A stretch of 9,643 bases of DNA from SXXK01 sp046074645 (GTDB lineage: Bacteria > Planctomycetota > Planctomycetia > Planctomycetales > Planctomycetaceae). Below, one piece after another: positions 4,697 through 9,643 of the stretch. The stretch covers positions 1-9,643 of the forward strand of contig JBJTOP010000416.1 in assembly GCA_046074645.1 (NCBI GenBank), written 5' to 3'. The position numbers and the translations under genes are program-made. The notes beneath the pieces were generated by a model. That model was not told the origin of the DNA, made no database searches, and saw only the letters and a list, made by a program, of their open reading frames with translations. Numbering within the stretch: position 1 is the stretch's first letter; each line of letters begins with the position of its first letter.

Positions 4697-7206
4697 CGGG
4701 GATCCTTCGTTTCGCGTTGATGACAGTTTTTGTGGCGGTTCTGCAGATGTCTTTCCCGGCGTTATTTTGCCGAGCGGCCCGCGGCCAGGATGCTCAGGCG
4801 GGCATGGATGATGTGGCGTTGCGGGAGTCAGTGCGGAAGGCTCTTGAGAACGGCTGTGCGTTTCTGCGGGGAGTTCAGCAGGCGGATGGTTCGTGGCGAG
4901 GCGATGGTCGGCTGGGAGAATTCACGGCGGGTGCCACGGCCCTTGCGGTGCTTGCGCAGATCAACTGTGACGTTCCCCTGGATTCGCCTGAGCTGAAGAA
5001 GGGACTTGCGTGGCTGCGGGGGCTCACGGTGGACGACATAGGCCAGGCGGCCCAGCTGTATGAAACGTCTCTGGTGGTGATGGCGTTGTGTGCTGCGGAT
5101 CAGCCGGAGGTGGATCTGCCGCGGGTGCAGCGATTTGCGGCGTTGATTGAGCAGAGTCAGATTCAGCAGGGCGAGGGAACGGGTCTATGGAGTTATCAGA
5201 TTCGTCAGGACGGTGGGGGTGGCCGGGGCGGTGGGGATGCAAGTAACGGTCAGTATGCGGTGCTGGCGCTGCGTGACGCGGCGACGCTGGGGGCTCGCGT
5301 ATCGCGTGTCACGTGGGAGCGTTCCCATGATTACTGGATTAAGAAACAGGCGCCGAGTGGAGGCTGGGGTTACAACCCGGGGGAGCAGAGTGCGCGAGGC
5401 AGTATGACGGTGGCGGGTTTATCGACGATTGCCATCACTACGCGGATGCTTCAGGACGATTCGGACGTGGACGGCGAGGGGCGACCAGACTGCTGCACGT
5501 TGCCTGCTCCCAACGTGGCGATGGAGCAGGGGCGGCGGTGGATGGCGGACAACTTTTCCGTCCGCAGCAACCCGGGATTCGGAGAATGGTACTATTATTA
5601 TCTGTATGGTCTTGAGCGAGCGGGGCGGCTGAGCGGAGTGCGATTCTTCGGCCGCTATGACTGGTATCGGCTGGGCGCTCGACAGCTGGTGGATCAGCAG
5701 CTTCCTGGCGGTAACTGGCTGTCGTCATCCGGGACCGAGCGGGATGCGATTCTGAATACGTCGATGGCATTGATGTTTCTTTCCCGCGGGCTTTCTCGAG
5801 TTGTGATCAACAAGCTCGACTTTAATTCGCCGAACGGTGAATCCCGGGAAGCAGGTGAATGGAATCGCCATCCCTGGGACGTGCCAGCTCTGGTCGAGCT
5901 CATCGATTCGCTGCCGAAATGGCCACCTCGGCTCACCAGTCAGGTGGTAACGCTGAGTCGTCTGCGGCCTGAATCCGCCGTTGAAGAGCTCAATCAGGCG
6001 CCGATTTTGTTTCTGTCCGGACGCGACGCTCCGCAGCTGACGGACCAGCACATCAGCTGGTTGCGAGACTACGTCGATAATGGAGGTTTCATCTTTGCGT
6101 GTTCGAACTGTGACGGCCAGGGCTTTGATCAGGGATTTCGGGAGATTGTGCGACGGATGTTTCCGGATGGGGATGCATCGCTGCAGAAGCTGTTACCGGA
6201 CCATCCGATCTTTCGCAGCGAATATCTGCTGAACGCGGAGGGGATTGACCTGTGGGGAGTTGATTTTGGCTGTCGAACTTCGATTGTGTATTCCCCGGAG
6301 GATCTCGGCTGTTACTGGCAGAAGTGGATGCGACACGCTCCTCCGGAACGCAACGCGGACCTGTCTCAGCGCGTGCTCAGAGCGACCAGGGTCGGCGTGA
6401 ACGTGGTGGCCTACGCCACCGGCCGCGAGCCCCCTGAGAAGCTCAGCGAAAACTCCGCGCGTTCCGCGGACGGACGGGAACGAATCGAGCGGGGGCTGCT
6501 GCAGATTGCCCGTCTGCGCCACAACGGCGGCTGGGATACCGCCCCCCGCGCCGTTCGAAATCTGCTCAGAGCACTCAATGAGACCGTTGGTCTGACCGCA
6601 TCAACGGAAGTGGAAGCGATTCCGGCAACGCTGGAAGAACTTTCAAGATTTCCGCTGATCTGCATGCACGGCCGCTACCGCTTCCAGCTGCCGCCGCAGC
6701 AACTGGAAGCCATCCGCGAGTATCTCAAACGCGGCGGTGTGCTATTTGCAGACGCCTGCTGCGGAGCGACTCAGTTCGATCGCAGCTTTCGAGACCTTGT
6801 CCAGCAGCTGTATCCGGAGTCTGAACTGAAGCAGATTCCGGCTGATCACGATTTGTATTCAGCGAGAGTGGGGCATGAGATTCGGGAAGCCACGCGGCGG
6901 CGACTGGTGACTGTGGATCGCAACGCGTCACTGCAGCTGCAGACCGAAAAAGGTCCGCCGCTGCTGGAAGGTATCGAAGTGGATGGTCGCTACGTGGTGA
7001 TCTACAGTCGGCATGACATCAGCTGTGCTCTTGAACATCAGGCTGCGCTGCCGTGTGATGGCTATATTGAGGAAGACGCTGCCAAACTGGCCGTGAATGT
7101 CGTGCTTTACGCCATGCTCCAGGACATCAGCTGGAAGGACGTCGTGAAGGGCGCGCCAGAGGCTCCTCTGAGATCGACGCCAGCCGGATCTGGCAGTGGC
7201 CGGTGA
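4693..7206 (+). CDS. Exported squalene-cyclase-like repeat protein with two DUF4159 domains
   Basis: This is an 837-residue protein. Residues 1-32 form a signal peptide (hydrophobic 5-25; likely cleavage after ARG). Residues 43-370 show the alpha-alpha barrel repeats of the prenyltransferase/squalene cyclase class: QQADGSWRGDG (62-72), GDASNGQYAVLAL (181-193), SGGWGYNPG (222-230), FGEWYYYYLYGLERAG (296-311) and LPGGNW (337-342). I see no DXDD or DCTAE cyclase acid motif, so catalysis is doubtful. The first DUF4159 domain covers about 435-578 (APILFLSG, NGGFIFACSNC, FDQGFR, LPDHPIF, VYSPEDLGC, VGVNVVAYA); the second covers about 651-811 (FPLICMHG, RGGVLFADACCG, FDRSFR, YSRHDISCA, AVNVVLYAM). 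DUF4159 is related to class-I glutamine amidotransferase-like folds; its activity is not known to me. A Gly-rich run (174-181) interrupts the cyclase-like part. The start has a strong Shine-Dalgarno sequence and overlaps the desulfurase stop. A periplasmic location is predicted. Confidence 0.93.
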   Translation: MTGILRFALMTVFVAVLQMSFPALFCRAARGQDAQAGMDDVALRESVRKALENGCAFLRGVQQADGSWRGDGRLGEFTAGATALAVLAQINCDVPLDSPELKKGLAWLRGLTVDDIGQAAQLYETSLVVMALCAADQPEVDLPRVQRFAALIEQSQIQQGEGTGLWSYQIRQDGGGGRGGGDASNGQYAVLALRDAATLGARVSRVTWERSHDYWIKKQAPSGGWGYNPGEQSARGSMTVAGLSTIAITTRMLQDDSDVDGEGRPDCCTLPAPNVAMEQGRRWMADNFSVRSNPGFGEWYYYYLYGLERAGRLSGVRFFGRYDWYRLGARQLVDQQLPGGNWLSSSGTERDAILNTSMALMFLSRGLSRVVINKLDFNSPNGESREAGEWNRHPWDVPALVELIDSLPKWPPRLTSQVVTLSRLRPESAVEELNQAPILFLSGRDAPQLTDQHISWLRDYVDNGGFIFACSNCDGQGFDQGFREIVRRMFPDGDASLQKLLPDHPIFRSEYLLNAEGIDLWGVDFGCRTSIVYSPEDLGCYWQKWMRHAPPERNADLSQRVLRATRVGVNVVAYATGREPPEKLSENSARSADGRERIERGLLQIARLRHNGGWDTAPRAVRNLLRALNETVGLTASTEVEAIPATLEELSRFPLICMHGRYRFQLPPQQLEAIREYLKRGGVLFADACCGATQFDRSFRDLVQQLYPESELKQIPADHDLYSARVGHEIREATRRRLVTVDRNASLQLQTEKGPPLLEGIEVDGRYVVIYSRHDISCALEHQAALPCDGYIEEDAAKLAVNVVLYAMLQDISWKDVVKGAPEAPLRSTPAGSGSGR

Positions 7207-7211
7207 TGGCA

Positions 7212-7254
7212 CCGACCGCAGTTGACTGTCGGCCGGGTCGGGGGGTTGTTTTTT
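7212..7254 (+). terminator. Probable rho-independent terminator of the operon
   Basis: CCGACC (7212-7217) can pair with GGTCGG (7236-7241). An alternative inner hairpin pairs CCGA/TCGG with CAG/CTG around TTGA. A G-run and then TTGTTTTTT (7246-7254) follow. It begins 6 bases after the stop of the SQCY/DUF4159 gene. The 4-base G-run between stem and T-run makes it imperfect. Confidence 0.5.
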
Positions 7255-7368
7255 CGATGAAAAATATTTTTTTTCCCGATATGACTTGATTTCACGACAT
7301 AGATCAGGGAGTATTTTACGTGAGTCAAGTTCCCCTGCCGATTGCAGGAAGTTCGCAGGTAGTTTCCC
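7255..7368 (+). other. AT-rich leader upstream of the kinase gene
   Basis: This short gap is markedly more AT-rich than its surroundings. It contains the 12-bp perfect palindrome AAAAATATTTTT (7260-7271) within a longer A/T tract, and a hairpin CCTGC-CGATT-GCAGG at 7334-7348. TTGATT (7286-7291) and TATTTT (7312-7317) are the most promoter-like hexamers, but their 20-base spacing is poor, so no promoter is called. The location after a likely terminator implies that the kinase promoter is here. Confidence 0.4.
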
Positions 7369-9153
7369 ATGAGTAGCAAAGCCAGCCCTGATCAAGATGG
7401 CTCTCCTGTCAGCGCGGATGTATCTGCGGCCACGGAAATTGGTGTGGACGCTGGTGCATCGGCCGTCGGGGTGATTGATGCGGTTCGTTTGCCTCCTGAC
7501 AGTGAAAAACCGGTTACAATTGTCCCGGCTGCTGGAGTGAAGTTCGGTCGGTTTGAACTCATCAGTGTACTGGGATGTGGCGGTTTCGGCGAAGTCTGGA
7601 AGTGCTGGGATACAAGTCTGGACCGCCATGTGGCACTGAAGTTCGCCAAAGCCGGCGTAAGTGCGGGTGATCCTGGTTTTAGTTTGCGTGACGAAGCGCG
7701 GAAGGTATCGAAGCTGTCTCATCCTGGGATTGTTCACATCTACGATGTGGTTGAAGCGGGTTCCCAGTTTGCAATTGTCTCTGAGCTGATTGACGGTCAG
7801 ACTCTGGCACAGCGGTTGAAATCCGGGGCTTTGTCTTTCAGAGAATGCGCCGCTGTCATCCGGGACGTGGCGGCTGGACTGCAGCATGCCCATCAGCAGG
7901 ATCTTGTACACCGCGACGTTAAACCCAGCAACATCCTGCTTCGCAGAAACGGCACCGCAGCGCTCACGGATTTCGGACTCGCAGCATCGGAAGTTCAGTT
8001 TGAAAACCTGCGAAGAGGTACGTCTGGCACTTTGAAGTTTATGTCGCCCGAACAGGCACGGGGCGACACGCATCTGCTCGACAATCGCTCCGACATTTTC
8101 TGTCTTGGAATTGTCCTGTTCCATGCTCTGACCCTGAAATTTCCATTTCCGGAATCTCGGAATCAGAACTCCTATCGCCAGTCCATTGCCACTCGCAATG
8201 CCAAATCGCTGCGGGTGGTTGATGCTTCGATACCAAAGGTGCTTGATCAGATCTGCTCCCGCTGTCTGGCCTTCAATCCGGTCGATCGTTACCGCACAGC
8301 TCAGGATCTGGCTGACGATCTTGAGTCGTTCCTTGCCTCAGAACCCGAGACACAGGTTTCAACAGCCCCACACTCGACTCCCAAAGGCGGACTTGTTGCG
8401 GTCGCGCTGATTCTGGTGATAGCAGTCACGGCTGCTGTTCTGCATTTGCGCCCCGCTGGCGAATCGGCAGTCGGGGGTACTTCAAATCCTGACGCCCCTG
8501 CGGCCCCCGGCGACGCACCGGAGGTCGATCGCCCGGGCTTGCCAGCACCACCGGGTGCCATCAGCCTGACGTTGCCTCCGAAAATCTTTGCGTGGCCCTA
8601 CAGCGACAGCCGTGGTGTGCCACAGCATTCGCCCGAAACGCAGACCTGGAGTGTCCGCTCCGAAACAACGCGGTTCATTGCCGTTTGTGGTGAGCTCCAG
8701 GCTCGCCAGCTCAGAATTGATCTCGACGTTCTTCTGGAAAACTGGACCGGAGCGGCAGGAGTCATCTGGGGACTCCGCAAAAACGCGGACAATGTGGAAT
8801 CTGTGGAATACCTCTGTTACGGGGCAGAGTTTTCGCGAACGACGCCCGAACTCGATCCCACTCTGACGATCAGTGAATTCACGCTGCAGCCTCTCGATGC
8901 TCAGGAAATGATAATTTCGCACGTGCGTGAAATCCGGGAGTTGTCAATTGCACCACCGACGACCGACTGGGTGAAACTTTCGTTCGATATTCGGCCTGGC
9001 AGGCTCCAGCCGAAGTTCAATGGTGTGGATCTTCCAGAGCCCATTGATGTTGTGAGACCAGCCTCCACGTGGCTGCCAAACGAGTCTTTTGAAATCGGTG
9101 TAACCGGTATGGGTGCGAAGGTCGCATTCCGTAATTTGTCCGTGAACAGGTAG
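7369..9153 (+). CDS. Transmembrane Ser/Thr protein kinase with extracytoplasmic ConA-like domain
   Basis: This 594-residue PknB-type (Hanks-type) kinase phosphorylates Ser/Thr in as yet unknown substrates. After a poorly conserved 57-residue N-terminus, the kinase domain (about 61-325) has every key element: Gly loop GCGGFGEV (69-76), VALK with Lys91, helix-C Glu109, HRDVKPSN with Asp183, Lys185 and Asn188, DFG at 201-203, GTLKFMSPEQ with Glu228 (SPE in place of APE), Asp242 in SDIFCLG, and Arg307. It should be active. One TM helix lies at about 341-359. A Pro/Ala/Gly linker (360-397) leads to a beta-rich domain (about 398-594) with NWTGAAGVIWG, DWVKLSFDIRPGRLQPKFNGV and EIGVTGMGAKVAFRNLSV, a pattern typical of concanavalin A/LamG or DUF1080-like jelly rolls. 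It is probably a ligand-binding sensor outside the membrane. No strong Shine-Dalgarno sequence precedes the ATG; no alternative ATG lies between it and the kinase domain. A small gene follows after 22 bp. Confidence 0.96.
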   Translation: MSSKASPDQDGSPVSADVSAATEIGVDAGASAVGVIDAVRLPPDSEKPVTIVPAAGVKFGRFELISVLGCGGFGEVWKCWDTSLDRHVALKFAKAGVSAGDPGFSLRDEARKVSKLSHPGIVHIYDVVEAGSQFAIVSELIDGQTLAQRLKSGALSFRECAAVIRDVAAGLQHAHQQDLVHRDVKPSNILLRRNGTAALTDFGLAASEVQFENLRRGTSGTLKFMSPEQARGDTHLLDNRSDIFCLGIVLFHALTLKFPFPESRNQNSYRQSIATRNAKSLRVVDASIPKVLDQICSRCLAFNPVDRYRTAQDLADDLESFLASEPETQVSTAPHSTPKGGLVAVALILVIAVTAAVLHLRPAGESAVGGTSNPDAPAAPGDAPEVDRPGLPAPPGAISLTLPPKIFAWPYSDSRGVPQHSPETQTWSVRSETTRFIAVCGELQARQLRIDLDVLLENWTGAAGVIWGLRKNADNVESVEYLCYGAEFSRTTPELDPTLTISEFTLQPLDAQEMIISHVREIRELSIAPPTTDWVKLSFDIRPGRLQPKFNGVDLPEPIDVVRPASTWLPNESFEIGVTGMGAKVAFRNLSVNR

Positions 9154-9175
9154 GATTTTATAGGAATTACAGGCC

Positions 9176-9538
9176 ATGACATCGGAAGCCTCTCCTGTCC
9201 CAATTCAAACCTTCAGCGTCGATCCGAATCCACTCTCCCTTGGCCCTCCGGGCGCAAACTCTTTCATCTTTGTCTCGGCGACACTCACGCCTCCGGTTGC
9301 AGGTGCAACTCCCCGGACTGTGGCCCTGACTGTGAAGTTTGTGAAGAACGGCACGACTCAGACCGCTTTGGCCAATGTTCCAATGAATGTCTCAGGTGGC
9401 CCGGCCTCGTATACAGCTCAATACAGTCAGAATCCGTTCAATGTCGTTCAGGCCGCAGCTTACTACGCTGAGATTACCTGCACCTGGAATGCGGCAATCG
9501 TTGAGCGAGCCACGACTGCTCCGACAGTGACTCCCTGA
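9176..9538 (+). CDS. Small beta-rich hypothetical protein
   Basis: This 120-residue protein has no signal peptide, TM helix or recognisable enzyme motif. It is rich in Thr, Val, Ala and Pro with alternating hydrophobic strands: FIFVSATLTP (30-39), TVALTVKFVKNG (48-59), ALANVPMNVSGG (64-75), SYTAQYS (78-84) and YYAEITCTWNAAIVE (96-110). This suggests a single Ig-like or similar beta-sandwich domain, a fold-level guess. AGGA at 9162-9165, 10 bases before the ATG, is an acceptable ribosome site. The 22-bp gap after the kinase stop, with no terminator between them, suggests co-transcription, so it could be a partner, substrate or regulator of the kinase. I do not recognise the family. Codon choice matches the kinase gene, which supports it being real. 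Confidence 0.75.
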   Translation: MTSEASPVPIQTFSVDPNPLSLGPPGANSFIFVSATLTPPVAGATPRTVALTVKFVKNGTTQTALANVPMNVSGGPASYTAQYSQNPFNVVQAAAYYAEITCTWNAAIVERATTAPTVTP

Positions 9539-9589
9539 CTCGCTGTGTGCGGGCCCACCGGCCTTGACTTTCTGGCAGGAGGGGGTGCT

Positions 9590-9614
9590 GGAAGGGCGAA
9601 GCTCCGGCTGAGCC
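9590..9614. repeat. Short REP-like palindromic element
   Basis: The segment GGAAGGGCGAAG followed by GCTC-CGGCT-GAGC (9601-9613) forms a 4-bp stem with a 5-base loop in a GC-rich purine context. From memory, similar GGGCGA..CTCC..GAGCC strings recur between genes in planctomycete genomes; I cannot verify this here and only one copy is present. No T-run follows, so a terminator is unlikely. The rest of 9539-9643 shows no gene. Confidence 0.3.
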
Positions 9615-9643
9615 ACATCCCTGCCGCGAGGACTGCTGCCGAT

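Noticed and set aside
4718..4770. Lipoprotein signal on the SQCY/DUF4159 protein (cysteine at residue 26)
   Set aside because: The residues before the Cys are ALF, and Phe at -1 does not fit a lipobox, so cleavage by signal peptidase I is more likely.
6928..8124. 398-codon minus-strand frame
   Set aside because: It is antisense to the end of the SQCY/DUF4159 gene, the intergenic gap and the kinase catalytic core. Both sense genes have clear motifs, and the antisense translation shows none.

Overview
The window looks like a chromosomal segment of a member of the Planctomycetota. The evidence is the protein families rather than any marker gene: an exported squalene-cyclase-like/DUF4159 protein, a PknB-type kinase with a membrane segment and a lectin-like outer domain, a TraB/ChaN-like large protein, and start sites that mostly have weak or no Shine-Dalgarno sequence. 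All convincing genes lie on the + strand, and DNA is moderately GC-rich. No tRNA, rRNA, CRISPR array, transposase or phage gene was seen.

Layout: (1) 1-505 has no credible gene. It holds three compact inverted repeats (81-223) and a good sigma70-like promoter (436-464). (2) 506-2443 encodes a 645-residue protein whose first ~220 residues resemble the TraB/ChaN/DUF5682-type fold. (3) 2596-7206 is a probable three-gene operon: a four-TM protein with a C-terminal PH-like domain, a NifS/IscS-type cysteine desulfurase, and a large exported protein with squalene-cyclase-like repeats and two DUF4159 domains. The last two overlap by ATGA. (4) A hairpin plus T-run at 7212-7254 looks like the operon terminator and is followed by an AT-rich leader. 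(5) 7369-9153 encodes a complete Ser/Thr protein kinase with one TM segment and an extracytoplasmic beta-rich domain. It is followed after 22 bp by a small beta-rich protein (9176-9538) of unknown function. (6) 9539-9643 is non-coding and carries a short REP-like hairpin.

Functional reading: the cysteine desulfurase and the kinase are secure assignments from catalytic motifs. The SQCY/DUF4159 assignment is strong at domain level, but the biochemical role is unknown. No established defence system, biosynthetic cluster or mobile element is recognisable. The most testable novelties are the coupling of a cysteine desulfurase to a tandem DUF4159 protein that carries cysteine motifs, the kinase/small-protein pair, and overlapping, mutually exclusive hairpins at the start of the first gene.
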